A program made the translations under genes and the position numbers. The notes beneath the pieces are model-generated. The model had not been told where the DNA came from and did not search any database. It worked only from the letters and a program-made list of their open reading frames with translations. DNA of 64,000 nucleotides from Micromonospora chokoriensis (GTDB lineage: Bacteria > Actinomycetota > Actinomycetes > Mycobacteriales > Micromonosporaceae): the NCBI RefSeq assembly GCF_000718555.1, contig NZ_JOAN01000009.1:124001-188000 (forward strand), given 5' to 3'. Numbering within the stretch: position 1 is the first letter of the stretch; every line of letters starts with the position of its first letter. Shown here piece by piece: positions 51,869 to 60,603 of the stretch.

Positions 51869-53392
51869 GTGTTCACGGATGCGATCCGGCGGTCGCTCTC
51901 GATCAACAGTTCAGCAGAGCCCGGGTATGGGGAACATAAGCGCGCCACCGCGAAGGACCCACCGGGTCGGCGTGGAAGGCGCTTTGACCCCGTGCTGGAC
52001 GATGAGTTGGTGAAGGTACGGCGTTCGTACTTCGACCGTCTCGTCGTCCTGCTGTTTGGGATGCTGATGCTCTTCGGAGCTGTCTCGATCGTCTACACGG
52101 CGGTGACGACTGATATCGGCTGGGTCGGCCTGCTCCTGTTCGCCGGGGCTATGGCGTTCGGCCTGGCGCTAGGTGGCCAGTTGGTGCGGCACGCCGTGCT
52201 GCCGTTCCGCGTCGATGTCGACTCGCATGGGTGGTCGTTGCGGACCCCGAAGCTCAACCACCACCTGCGGTGGGACGAGGTTGACGCGGTTGTGCTGGCC
52301 GATGCTCCCGCAAACGCCGGCCAACGCATCCCGGCGGGTCCGCGGTTGCTCTTGGTGCCTGCGGTCGGAGTGGGCCTGGGCGTTCCGCTTCCTGAAGAGG
52401 TGGACGGCCAGGCAGCCATCGAACTGTTTCAGCTCGACGAGGTGGCCTGCACAGAGGACCAGCTCGTACGGGACGTGACGGTGCTGGCCGGCGACCGCTT
52501 TCACGATCTGCGCCGACGTCCGATCCCGCCGGCTGACGGGATCCCGTTGCGGCGCTTTCCCGACGAGCCGGACAGTGCCCGGTTGACGCGATGGCTGGAC
52601 CGGCGTCAGGCCCTGCTGTTTGTCGGCTGGTACCTGCTCGTCCTTGTCCCTACGCTGACGCTCATCGTCTGGGCGGCACAGCGCAGCGAGTTGCTCGGCG
52701 TCATCGTGCTTGTCGTGTCCCTGGTGACGATCGGCACCGTCACCTCCAAGGTCCGGGCCACCGTTGACTGCTGCCGGGACCTGGTCGACAGGGCAGAGTC
52801 GATCAACGGCGCGGACCTGGTAATCAATCTTGAGATCTTGTCTGGCCGGACAAGCCTGCATTCTGGGATCGTCAGCGTGCTGCCACCGGGCTCGTTGAAG
52901 GGCTTCGGCAAGGCGTGGCTGCTCACGCAATCGGCAGACGATGGCGTTCCAAACCCGATCTTGCTTCTCAGCGACCCGCGCACCGGACGGGTACGCAGCC
53001 GGGACGACCTCCAGACACTGGAGGCGGTCCTGCGTGTCGCCCCCGACGAACGGTCACGGGCCGCAGGCCGGCAACTCGAAGAATTGGCCGTGCAGGCGTC
53101 GGCATCTGCCCTGTCGCCCCACACGCCCTCGTCAGAAGCTCCGCCAGCTTCCGCATACGCCACTGCCCTCTGGCAGGCATCGAAAGGTGTGGGGCGTGCT
53201 GTTGTGCTGCTCGGCGTCCCGGTCACCGTTGCGATCGCGGGCGGCTGGGTGGTCGAGAACTCGGCCTTCGTGGGGCCCGCCCTGATCATCGCCGCCGTCT
53301 GCCTGTTCGGCATCTGGATCTTCTACGCGCTGTACCGCGTACTGCGGCTGCTCGGGGCACTGTTCGCGATCGTCGCGCGCATGTTCCGCTAG
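51869..53392 (+). CDS. Membrane protein with PH-like domain, unknown function
   Basis: A 507-residue protein. Two helices at about 58-82 and 84-108, then a small beta region (VDVDSHGWSLRTPKLNHHLRWDEVDAVVL) like the bacterial PH domain, a linker, two more helices at about 247-295, a cytoplasmic part with SLKGFGKAWLL, and two closing helices (about 440-500). The duplication of helix pair plus beta domain suggests two PH-like units. GTG start at 51869. No partner is evident. Confidence 0.75.
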   Translation: MFTDAIRRSLSINSSAEPGYGEHKRATAKDPPGRRGRRFDPVLDDELVKVRRSYFDRLVVLLFGMLMLFGAVSIVYTAVTTDIGWVGLLLFAGAMAFGLALGGQLVRHAVLPFRVDVDSHGWSLRTPKLNHHLRWDEVDAVVLADAPANAGQRIPAGPRLLLVPAVGVGLGVPLPEEVDGQAAIELFQLDEVACTEDQLVRDVTVLAGDRFHDLRRRPIPPADGIPLRRFPDEPDSARLTRWLDRRQALLFVGWYLLVLVPTLTLIVWAAQRSELLGVIVLVVSLVTIGTVTSKVRATVDCCRDLVDRAESINGADLVINLEILSGRTSLHSGIVSVLPPGSLKGFGKAWLLTQSADDGVPNPILLLSDPRTGRVRSRDDLQTLEAVLRVAPDERSRAAGRQLEELAVQASASALSPHTPSSEAPPASAYATALWQASKGVGRAVVLLGVPVTVAIAGGWVVENSAFVGPALIIAAVCLFGIWIFYALYRVLRLLGALFAIVARMFR

Positions 53393-53426
53393 GACGTCGA
53401 CCACCGAGGCCGTCAATCGCGTGCGG

Positions 53427-54362
53427 TCAGCAGCGATGGCTGTCGAGCGGGGCGGCGCCGGCGAGGGCTTCGACTGTCGTCGTCGGTGCGACCGACTCCG
53501 TCGGGGTCGGCGAGGGCGGGGCGGCGCTCGCCGTGGGGGTCGGCGGGGCCGAGGGCGAAGCGCTGGGCGTGGGGGAGGTGTTGACCAGGGCAGCCGTGCT
53601 GCGTTGGACCTGCTTCGAGACCATCCGGATGGCGGTGGCGGTCGTCTGCTGTCCGTACACGTCGGTGACCCTGATGCTGTAGGGCCCGGGGCCGATCCCG
53701 TCCTCGACGGTCCAGTAGTTGTCGGTCTGGCGGGCGGCCTTGCGGAAGCCCCCGGTGGGGCCCTTAGCCTCGACCGCACGCAGCGGGTTGCCATGGTTGC
53801 CGACCTGCACCGCGAACCAATACTGCGATGCGCCGCTCTTCATCCGGAAGGTGAGGCCGCCGGTGATCGGCGGGTTCACCACCGCCCGGTACGTCACGGG
53901 TGCGATGCCCTGCGCCCGGTCGGCGATCCGGGCGAAGGCCTCGTTTGAGAGGTCGATCTTGCCGGGCCCGCAGCCGCCGCACTGGTCCATGACCATGACC
54001 CGGACCTTGCCCTTCGGGCCGCTCACGTCCAGGTAACTGCCGCAGGCCGCCGCCCTGGAGTATTCGGATGCGCCGAGCGCCACGTAGAGGCGGTCCGCCG
54101 GAGGGCTCGGGAAGGAGCAGGTGCCGCCCGAGCGGCCCGCGTCATAGAAGCTGGCCTTGCCCTTGTGGACGGTGTTGCCGGTCGGTGGCGCGGCGCAGGC
54201 CGGGGTGGCGCCGTCGCGTACGGCGAGGGTGATGCCGAGGACGGCGGCCAGGGCGGTGACCCCGGCACCGGCCAGCCAGTGTCTGACCCGCCGACTCGAC
54301 CGGGGCGTGCCGTTGTCGCTGGCCGGGGTGTCGTTTTCGGGGGCCACGCCTGGTGCCGTCAC
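53427..54362 (-). CDS. Expansin-like secreted protein
   Basis: A 311-residue protein. A membrane/signal segment at about 28-48 is followed by a double-psi beta-barrel (KGKASFYDAGRSGGTCSFP, VMVMDQCGGCGPGKIDLS with the conserved Asp, FARIADRAQGIAPVTYR) and a CBM63-like domain (SQYWFAVQVGNHGNPLRAVE, YWTVEDGIGPGPYSIRVTD). Bacterial expansins loosen cellulose or bind peptidoglycan without hydrolysis. The C-terminal 55 residues are a Pro/Ser/Thr-rich tail ending DSHRC. GTG 54362 is the likely start. Confidence 0.9.
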   Translation of the reverse strand: MTAPGVAPENDTPASDNGTPRSSRRVRHWLAGAGVTALAAVLGITLAVRDGATPACAAPPTGNTVHKGKASFYDAGRSGGTCSFPSPPADRLYVALGASEYSRAAACGSYLDVSGPKGKVRVMVMDQCGGCGPGKIDLSNEAFARIADRAQGIAPVTYRAVVNPPITGGLTFRMKSGASQYWFAVQVGNHGNPLRAVEAKGPTGGFRKAARQTDNYWTVEDGIGPGPYSIRVTDVYGQQTTATAIRMVSKQVQRSTAALVNTSPTPSASPSAPPTPTASAAPPSPTPTESVAPTTTVEALAGAAPLDSHRC

Positions 54363-54420
54363 GGCGTTTGATGTTGCCGCACCAGGCTGTGGCAGCGCAA
54401 AGCCGTCCCACCGATCGTCA

Positions 54421-54472
54421 CTCGCCGGATCGGCGGGGGTGCAATCCGTTGAGGGCGGTGGCGATGACGCGG
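54421..54472. repeat. 52-bp direct repeat, copy A (tetR 3'-end duplicate)
   Basis: Identical at 51 of 52 positions to 55196-55247. Read on the minus strand it encodes RVIATALNGLHPRRSGE followed by TGA, so it keeps its own stop codon. The tetR body upstream of this part is missing here. Confidence 0.92.
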
Positions 54473-54501
54473 CGTGACTCGCGGCCCTCGCTCCGGCGGG
54501 T

Positions 54502-55068
54502 TTACCGCTCCCGCACCGAGAGGGCGGCTCGCTCAGGACGCGACACCGTCAATGCCGCGACATCCCGCCGGGAAAATTGCCCGGGGACGCTCAGTCCAGC
54601 CCTGGCGTTCGAATGGAAGTTGTTCAGAGCTTTCACCCACTCGTCGGCGAGAGCGTGCCACGTCTCGTCGTCTAGCTTCTTGCCCTGCCGGGCAGGCTGC
54701 TCAAGCTGCCAGACGGCGCGGTTCAGCTCGTGCGCCGCCTCGATGGTGGGCGCGTCGGCTAGTAGAGGTAGCGCTTCGAACGCTTCGGATCTGCGTAACT
54801 CGACGTCGGCGAGCTCTCGAAGCAACGCCTCAATGTCGCTCTCAGGTACGCCCTCTATGCGGCCTGCGTGAACCTGGTTCGCTCGAGTGCCGGCCATTTT
54901 TGCCGCTGAAACGTAGGACACGTAGGCATCCAGTCGACGCTGATCCCACCGGACCTGCAGCTCCCTGGCAAATCTGTCCCGGTCGGTCAGTCTGCCTACG
55001 ACGTAGGTGCCGGCTGCTCCCGAAAGCACTGCGATCACGGCCGCTAACGCGGTGATTGCTTGATCCAT
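54502..55068 (-). CDS. Single-pass membrane-anchored helical protein, function unknown
   Basis: A 188-residue protein starting MDQAITALAAVIAVLSG; one N-terminal helix (residues 5-27) then a charged helical part (RWDQRRLDAYVSYVSAAK, LRELADVELRRSEAFEALP, WHALADEWVKALNNFHSNAR) ending RERAALSVRER-like. Same architecture as the gene at 10037-10585. The gene is enclosed by the two 52-bp copies of the tetR 3' end, and its codons are less GC-extreme than those of its neighbours, which suggests it came in as a unit. Confidence 0.7.
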   Translation of the reverse strand: MDQAITALAAVIAVLSGAAGTYVVGRLTDRDRFARELQVRWDQRRLDAYVSYVSAAKMAGTRANQVHAGRIEGVPESDIEALLRELADVELRRSEAFEALPLLADAPTIEAAHELNRAVWQLEQPARQGKKLDDETWHALADEWVKALNNFHSNARAGLSVPGQFSRRDVAALTVSRPERAALSVRER

Positions 55069-55186
55069 CGTCGACGCATCCCTCCGCTCTCTGCAGACGG
55101 CACGCACGGTAGCGGCACAGGTCAAGTTCACCATCCGGCGATGCGGGCTGCCAGGACGGGGGCCAGGGGAGGAGGGTCGATGGTGC

Positions 55187-55795
55187 TTACCCTGTCTCGC
55201 CGGATCGGCGGGGGCGCAATCCGTTGAGGGCGGTGGCGATGACGCGGTCGGCGTACTCGGCGGTGAGCGGCCCACTGCGTTGCAGCCAGCGACTGAACAA
55301 CGGCCCCCAGATCAGGTCCACCGCAACATCGAGGTCGACGTCGTTGGCGAGTTGGCCCGCCCGCTGGGCGCTGCGCAGGCGTTGCCGCTTTGCCTCCTTC
55401 AACGGCCCGTCCAACCGTTCGGCGTACGCCGCTGCCAGCTCGGGGTCGAGCGCGATCTCGGTGGCCAGCGCGCGCATCGGTTGCTCGTACCGGGGATCGT
55501 TCATCTCCGCGACCGTGGCGTGCAGCACCGTGGTCAGGTCCGCCGTCAGGTCGCCGGTGTCCGGCAGGGTCGGCGGCCCACCCTCGGTGGCTTCGCTGAG
55601 CATGAGGAACGCGTCGAAGATGACCGCGCCTTTCGACGGCCACCAGCGGTAGATGGTCTGTTTGCCGACACCGGCCCGCGCGGCGATGCCCTCGATGCTG
55701 ACCTTCGCGTAACCGACCTCCTGAAGCAGGTCGAAGGCCGCGCTGAGGATGGCGCGTCGCGAGGTCTCTCTCCGGCGGGCCGTGTTGGGCGTCAT
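55187..55795 (-). CDS. TetR family transcriptional regulator
   Basis: A 202-residue regulator. The HTH is RAILSAAFDLLQEVGYAKVS / IEGIAARAGVGKQTIYRWWPSK at residues about 14-55. The ligand-binding part ends RVIATALNGLRPRRSGETG. Divergent from an SDR gene with two near-identical palindromes between them, one close to each start, so it almost surely represses itself and the SDR. Its last 52 bp are duplicated 775 bp further on. Confidence 0.93.
   Translation of the reverse strand: MTPNTARRRETSRRAILSAAFDLLQEVGYAKVSIEGIAARAGVGKQTIYRWWPSKGAVIFDAFLMLSEATEGGPPTLPDTGDLTADLTTVLHATVAEMNDPRYEQPMRALATEIALDPELAAAYAERLDGPLKEAKRQRLRSAQRAGQLANDVDLDVAVDLIWGPLFSRWLQRSGPLTAEYADRVIATALNGLRPRRSGETG
55196..55247. 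repeat. 52-bp direct repeat, copy B (genuine tetR 3' end)
   Basis: The partner of 54421-54472, lying within the end of the intact tetR gene. One difference: C at 55215 against T at 54440, which changes Arg to His in the encoded tail. Confidence 0.92.
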
Positions 55796-55816
55796 GAGCG
55801 GTCACGATAGCAGTGG

Positions 55817-55893
55817 CGAGACGAACCGTCTCGTCTTGACGACGTCGGTGGAGAAGTCCTAGCCTTCCCTTCATGGCGAGACGGACCGTCTCG
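55817..55893. promoter_or_regulatory. Paired TetR operators and SDR promoter
   Basis: CGAGACGAACCGTCTCG at 55817-55833 and CGAGACGGACCGTCTCG at 55877-55893: perfect seven-base arms around three bases, exactly 60 bp apart. TTGACG (55836-55841) and TAGCCT (55860-55865), 18 bp apart, form a likely promoter towards the SDR gene, between the two sites. Confidence 0.88.
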
Positions 55894-55921
55894 TCTCGGG
55901 TGAACCGAAGTGGAGACCGAG

Positions 55922-56755
55922 ATGCGTACCTGGTTCATCACCGGCGCCAGTCGCGGCCTGGGCCGCGCCTTCGTCGACGCCGCGCTCGACCGCGGTGACC
56001 GGGTGGTCGCCGCCGCCCGGACCATCGCCCAGGACGACTTCGACGAGCGGCACAGCGACCGGCTGCTGGCCCTGACCCTTGACGTGACCGACCGGGCCGC
56101 GGTCATCGCCGCCGTGGACACCGCCGTCGAGCACTTCGGACGGCTCGACATCGTCGTCAACAACGCCGGCACCCTGTCCATGGGCATGGTCGAAGAGTTC
56201 ACCGAGGCCGAGGCGCGTTCCCAGTTCGAGGTCAACCTCTTCGGCGCGCTCTGGGTCAGCCAGGCCGTGCTGCCGCACCTACGTGCCCAACGGTCCGGCC
56301 ACATCGTGCAGGTCTCCAGCATCGCCGCCCTCGGCGGGTATCCGAGCACCGGCCTGTACAGCGCGAGCAAGTTCGCCCTGGAGGGCATGAGTGAGGCGTT
56401 GGCGATGGAGGCGGCGGCCTTCGACATCAAGCTCAGCATCGTGCAGCCGGGCGGGTACTGGACCGACCTCTACACAAGCGTGCGCGCCACCACCCCGATG
56501 GACGCCTACGCGCCGCTGCGCGCCGAGTTGGAGCGGCAGTGGTCGGAAGGCTCGATCGACAGCGAACCCCGGCTCGCCGCCGAGGCGCTGCTGCACCTGG
56601 TCGACAGCGACGACCCGCCGCTGCGGCTCCTGCTCGGCAGCATGGTGTACGACCTGGCGTTCGACATCTGCCGCCGGCGGATGGACACCTGGGCGAGCTG
56701 GGAGCAGGTCAGTCGAGCCGCCGAGCATGCCGTCGCGGCCCCCGAGGCGCACTGA
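55922..56755 (+). CDS. Short-chain dehydrogenase/reductase
   Basis: A 277-residue classical SDR. Cofactor motif TGASRGLG (7-14), LTLDVTD, NNAG (80-83), catalytic Ser132/133, Tyr146 and Lys150 in SSIAALGGYPSTGLYSASK. The sequence after the dinucleotide loop (AARTI) leans towards NADP. The substrate loop is typical of the oxidoreductase group often controlled by a divergent TetR gene. ATG at 55922. The operators upstream support induction by the enzyme's substrate or a related compound. Confidence 0.93.
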   Translation: MRTWFITGASRGLGRAFVDAALDRGDRVVAAARTIAQDDFDERHSDRLLALTLDVTDRAAVIAAVDTAVEHFGRLDIVVNNAGTLSMGMVEEFTEAEARSQFEVNLFGALWVSQAVLPHLRAQRSGHIVQVSSIAALGGYPSTGLYSASKFALEGMSEALAMEAAAFDIKLSIVQPGGYWTDLYTSVRATTPMDAYAPLRAELERQWSEGSIDSEPRLAAEALLHLVDSDDPPLRLLLGSMVYDLAFDICRRRMDTWASWEQVSRAAEHAVAAPEAH

Positions 56756-56908
56756 CGGCGTATCGCCACGGGTGCGGGGTGCCGCGTTCTAGGCTCCGAG
56801 ATATGGCGGCGGCGTGCCCATTTCGAATTGGCACACACAAGTCCGGGCAGTGCGTTCACCCATGATTTCTCCTCGCGAGGCGCAAACCTAGACGGAGAGG
56901 AAACACGC

Positions 56909-58135
56909 ATGGCTGTCAAAACCAAGACTCGTCCGGGCACCACGGAGATTCGGCCGTTCTCGGTCGACATTCCCCAGGCCGACCTCGATGACCTGAAGAG
57001 GCGCATCAAGGCCACCCGTTGGCCGGACAAGGAAACGGTGGACGACCAGTCGCAGGGCGTGCCACTCGCGACGATCCAGGCCGTCGCCCGCTATTGGGAG
57101 AATGAGTACGACTGGCGCAAGGTCGAGGCACGGCTGAATGCGGTGCCGCAGTTCATGACGACCATCGACGGGGTGGACATCCACTTCATCCACGTGCGCT
57201 CGAAGCACGAGGACGCGCTGCCGCTCATCGTCACCCACGGGTGGCCCGGCTCGATCATCGAGCAGTTGAAGATCATTGAGCCGCTCACCGACCCCACCGC
57301 GCACGGCGGGAGCGCCTCGGACGCCTTCCACCTGGTGATCCCGTCGCTGCCCGGTCACGGATTCTCGGGCAAGCCGACCGCGTCGGGCTGGAACCCGCAG
57401 AAGATCGCGACCGCCTGGACGGAGCTGATGCAGCGTCTCGGCTACACCCGGTTCGTCGCGCAGGGCGGCGACTGGGGTGCGGTCATCGTGGATCAGATGG
57501 GCATCCAGGCACCTGCGGAGTTGCTCGGCATCCACACCAACATGCCCGGTGCGGTCCCACCGGAGATCGACCTGTTGTTCCAGGGCGACACCACTGGCGC
57601 GAACAACGCCATGGGCTCGCTGCCATCCGGTCTCTCCGCCGATGAGATGCGTGCTGCCGAGGAGGTCAACTTCGTCTGGAAACACGTCGCGTACGCCCTC
57701 ATGATGGCGACGCGTCCGCAGACGCTGACCGGGCTGGCGGATTCCCCGGTCGGCCTGGCGTCCTTCCTGCTCGACCACGACGCGAAGAGCCTGGCCCTGA
57801 TCGCGCAGGTCTTCGACGGGGCCAAGGCGGGCCTCACCCGCGACGACATCCTGGACAACATCTCGCTCTACTGGCTGACGAACACCGCGGTCTCCGCGTC
57901 CCGCCTGTACGCGGAGAACAAGCTGTCGTTCTTCGCCGCCAAGGGCGTGAACGTCCCGGTCGCCGTGAGCGTCTTCCCCGACGAGTTGTACGAGGCGCCG
58001 CAGAGTTGGGCCGAGCAGGCGTACTCCAACCTCATCTACTACAACAAGCTCGACGTGGGCGGGCACTTCGCGGCCTGGGAACAGCCGAAGATCTTCTCCG
58101 AAGAGCTTCGCACCGCCTTCCGGTCGCTTCGCTAG
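56909..58135 (+). CDS. Epoxide hydrolase family alpha/beta hydrolase
   Basis: A 408-residue epoxide hydrolase with the N-terminal EHN domain (IRPFSVDIPQADLDDLKRRI, TRWPD). Oxyanion motif HGWPGS (110-115), nucleophile Asp188 in GGDWGAV, and the general-base His386 in GGHFAAWEQP. Acts on xenobiotic or lipid epoxides in the cytoplasm. GGAGAGGA precedes the ATG. Its stop is directly followed by the start of the thioredoxin-fold gene, so the two are one operon. Confidence 0.92.
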   Translation: MAVKTKTRPGTTEIRPFSVDIPQADLDDLKRRIKATRWPDKETVDDQSQGVPLATIQAVARYWENEYDWRKVEARLNAVPQFMTTIDGVDIHFIHVRSKHEDALPLIVTHGWPGSIIEQLKIIEPLTDPTAHGGSASDAFHLVIPSLPGHGFSGKPTASGWNPQKIATAWTELMQRLGYTRFVAQGGDWGAVIVDQMGIQAPAELLGIHTNMPGAVPPEIDLLFQGDTTGANNAMGSLPSGLSADEMRAAEEVNFVWKHVAYALMMATRPQTLTGLADSPVGLASFLLDHDAKSLALIAQVFDGAKAGLTRDDILDNISLYWLTNTAVSASRLYAENKLSFFAAKGVNVPVAVSVFPDELYEAPQSWAEQAYSNLIYYNKLDVGGHFAAWEQPKIFSEELRTAFRSLR

Positions 58136-59077
58136 ATGGCCGTGCACCTGCCCCCGCTGACCGGGGCGGCCGAGTGGCTCAACTCCGAGCCACTCGGCCC
58201 CGCCGACCTGGGTGGGCGCGTCGTCCTGGTGAACTTCTGGACGCTTACCTGCATCAACTGGCTGCGTCAGGAGCCGTACGTGCGTGCCTGGTCGCAGGCG
58301 TACCGCGACGACGGGCTGGTAGTCGTCGGTGTCCACACGCCGGAGTTCGGGTTCGAGCACGAGATTGACTGGGTGCGGCGGGCGGTCGCGGCCCGCTCGA
58401 TCGACTACCCGGTCGCGGTCGACAACGACTACGCGATCTGGAGCGCGTTCGACAACCACTACTGGCCGGCGCTCTACTTCGTCGACACCTTGGGGGTCAT
58501 CCGCGACGAGCACTTCGGCGAGGGACGCTACGAGCAGTCCGAGCGGGTGCTCCAGCAACTGCTCGGCATCGAGCGCGACCCCGTACCCGTCAAGGGGGTC
58601 GGCCCGGAGGCGGAGGCCGACTGGACCAACCTGCGTACGCCCGAGACGTACCTCGGTTTCAGTCGGGGCGAACACTTCGCGTCGCCGAACGGCGCCGCGC
58701 TCGACGAACGTCGCGTCTACCAGGTGCCGGAGCGCCTGGGCGTCAACCAGTGGGCCCTGGCGGGGGAGTGGACGATCGGGTCGGCGAACGTCGTGCTCGA
58801 CCAGGCCGGCGGTGGTATCGCCTTTCGGTTCCACGCCCGCGACGCGCATCTCGTGCTGGCCCCCGGGGCGGGAGCACCGATCCCGTTCCGCGTGCTGCTC
58901 GACGGCGCGGCGCCCGGCCCGTCGCACGGCGTCGACGTCGACGAGGACGGCAACGGCGTACTCCAGGACGGCCGCCTCTACCAGCTCATCCGCCAGGACG
59001 GCGCGGTCGGTGAGCGGACCGTGGAGATCACGTTCGGCGAGCCCGGCGCCGAGGCGTACGCCTTCACCTTCGGATAA
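58136..59077 (+). CDS. TlpA/DipZ-like thioredoxin-fold protein with altered active site
   Basis: A 313-residue protein. The thioredoxin part (about 1-150) has VLVNFWTLTCINWLRQEPYVRAW, where relatives have CINC: the second catalytic cysteine is Trp, so normal disulfide exchange is not expected. LVVVGVHTPEFGFEH and DNDYAIWSAFDNHYWPALYFVD follow. The C-terminal half is a jelly-roll domain (AGEWTIGSANVVLDQ, GIAFRFHARDAHLVL), as in DipZ. No membrane helices and no signal peptide. It immediately follows the epoxide hydrolase gene and overlaps the convergent transglutaminase gene by 14 bp. Confidence 0.85.
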   Translation: MAVHLPPLTGAAEWLNSEPLGPADLGGRVVLVNFWTLTCINWLRQEPYVRAWSQAYRDDGLVVVGVHTPEFGFEHEIDWVRRAVAARSIDYPVAVDNDYAIWSAFDNHYWPALYFVDTLGVIRDEHFGEGRYEQSERVLQQLLGIERDPVPVKGVGPEAEADWTNLRTPETYLGFSRGEHFASPNGAALDERRVYQVPERLGVNQWALAGEWTIGSANVVLDQAGGGIAFRFHARDAHLVLAPGAGAPIPFRVLLDGAAPGPSHGVDVDEDGNGVLQDGRLYQLIRQDGAVGERTVEITFGEPGAEAYAFTFG

Positions 59078-59948
59078 CGCGCAGATCGACCGTGCTCACC
59101 GTGCCCGAGACCGGTGAGATGCTGCGCACCTGATCGCCGGGACGTAGGCGGGCGTCGGTCGCGTACCGGTCGGTGAGTGCCTTCTCCGCGGCCTCGTCGC
59201 CGTCGTCGGCGGCGAGTAGCAGGGCGGCGATCTCGTCGACGAGCGTGAGGTCGGCGTCGGCGAAGTCGTCGGTCATCGCGCCGAAGCCGTCCCACAGCAG
59301 CAGTTCGTCCTTCTGCCGGTGGGCGAGTTCCTGCAGGACATAGTCGTAGATGAACCAGGCGCCCCCGATCGGCGATTCCGGGGCCACGCCGTAGACGTCG
59401 GGGTCGATCGCCCCGGCCCGGTACGCCGACCACACCCGTGCGGCCGAGTCGAAGAGCCCCGCCGCCGGGTCGATGTCGTAGCCGTCGAACCGCCAGTCGC
59501 CGGCCGGGTCGATCTCCGGGTCGGCCCAGACCCAGCGTTCGCCGTTCCAGTGCTCGACCAACACATGGTCGTGGTGCCAGCCGGGCGTGAAGTAGGAGGC
59601 GAAGCCGATCCGGCTGCGGCTGGGGATGCCGTGCTGACGGAGCACCGCCACCGAGAGCAGCGAGTGGTCCCGGCAGCAGCCGGCCACCCGTTCGACGGCA
59701 GGGCGCTCGGCGCTCAGCGGCAGGGGAAAGCGGGACTGGTCCGTGTCGAGGATGCGGTCCACCCAGCGGCAGTTGACCTCGTCGAGCCGGTCGGTGGGCA
59801 GCTCGACGCCCCCGGCGCGGTAGTGGACGATCACGTTGCGGGCGGTCGCGGCCACGGTGGCGAAGTCGGCGGGCACATCATCGAGCAGTGTGGCGTGCCG
59901 GCCGGGGTCGCTGTAGGGGGAGTGTTCGCGGTAGTCATCGAGGTCCAT
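59064..59948 (-). CDS. Transglutaminase-like cysteine protease-fold protein
   Basis: A 294-residue protein. The triad is Cys92 in VAGCCRDHS, His128 in WHHDHVLVEHW and Asp143 in RWVWADPEID, in the proper order for the transglutaminase core domain. No signal peptide, so cytoplasmic. In actinobacteria such proteins act as peptidases or amidases of unknown substrate. ATG at 59948. The C-terminal 60 residues are acidic and helical (ADADLTLVDEIAALLLAADDGDEAAE in part). Confidence 0.88.
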   Translation of the reverse strand: MDLDDYREHSPYSDPGRHATLLDDVPADFATVAATARNVIVHYRAGGVELPTDRLDEVNCRWVDRILDTDQSRFPLPLSAERPAVERVAGCCRDHSLLSVAVLRQHGIPSRSRIGFASYFTPGWHHDHVLVEHWNGERWVWADPEIDPAGDWRFDGYDIDPAAGLFDSAARVWSAYRAGAIDPDVYGVAPESPIGGAWFIYDYVLQELAHRQKDELLLWDGFGAMTDDFADADLTLVDEIAALLLAADDGDEAAEKALTDRYATDARLRPGDQVRSISPVSGTVSTVDLRVIRR

Positions 59949-60001
59949 GAGGCCAGTCTCCGGCCCGCCACCGTGTCAGGGTCAAGGCGCTTTTCCCGAT
60001 A

Positions 60002-60589
60002 GTGTCGACTGCTGTGACAACGCCTGAGATCACCATCGCCACCCCAGCAGACCGCTCTGCGGTGGTCGGTTCGCTGGTCGCAGCGTTCGTCAAGGATCCG
60101 ATCCTGCGGTGCCTCTTCCCGGACGAGGAGACCTATCCGCGGTACGCGGCCGCCTTCTTCGGGCACCTCTTCGACAAGCGGGTGCACCAGTCGTCGATCT
60201 GGACGATCGGCGGGGGCGCGTCGGTCGCCATCTGGGAGCCACCGGCGGGGTCGCTGACCGGGTCACCGGAGGGCGGGCTGGCGGCTCACTACCCCGCCGA
60301 CGTGCTGGCCCGGGTTCAGCGCTACGACGACGCCGTGCACGCCGCCCTGCCGACGTTCCCGTTCTGGTACCTCGGCGTCCTGGGCACCCACCCGGACAGC
60401 GCCGGACGCGGTTGGGGCCGTGCCGTCATGCGGGCCGGGCTAGTCCGTGCCGCCGCCGACGGACTGCCGGCGATCCTGGAGACCAGCAACCCGGCCAACG
60501 TCGAGCTGTACCGCCGCGCCGGTTGGGAGGTGGCGGGCTTCCTGTCGGAGCCCGTGCCCACCTGGATCATGCAGCAGCCGCCGCGCTGA
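60002..60589 (+). CDS. GNAT family N-acetyltransferase
   Basis: A 195-residue acetyltransferase. The acetyl-CoA loop is LGTHPDSAGRGWGRAVMRAG, with flanking FWYLGVLG and the closing LETSNPANVELYRRAGWEVAGF. The N-terminus has DPILRCLFPDEETY, typical of a large actinobacterial subgroup of unknown substrate. GTG 60002 or GTG 60014 may start it. It stands alone. Confidence 0.9.
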   Translation: MSTAVTTPEITIATPADRSAVVGSLVAAFVKDPILRCLFPDEETYPRYAAAFFGHLFDKRVHQSSIWTIGGGASVAIWEPPAGSLTGSPEGGLAAHYPADVLARVQRYDDAVHAALPTFPFWYLGVLGTHPDSAGRGWGRAVMRAGLVRAAADGLPAILETSNPANVELYRRAGWEVAGFLSEPVPTWIMQQPPR

Positions 60590-60603
60590 ACACGCTGATG
60601 CGC

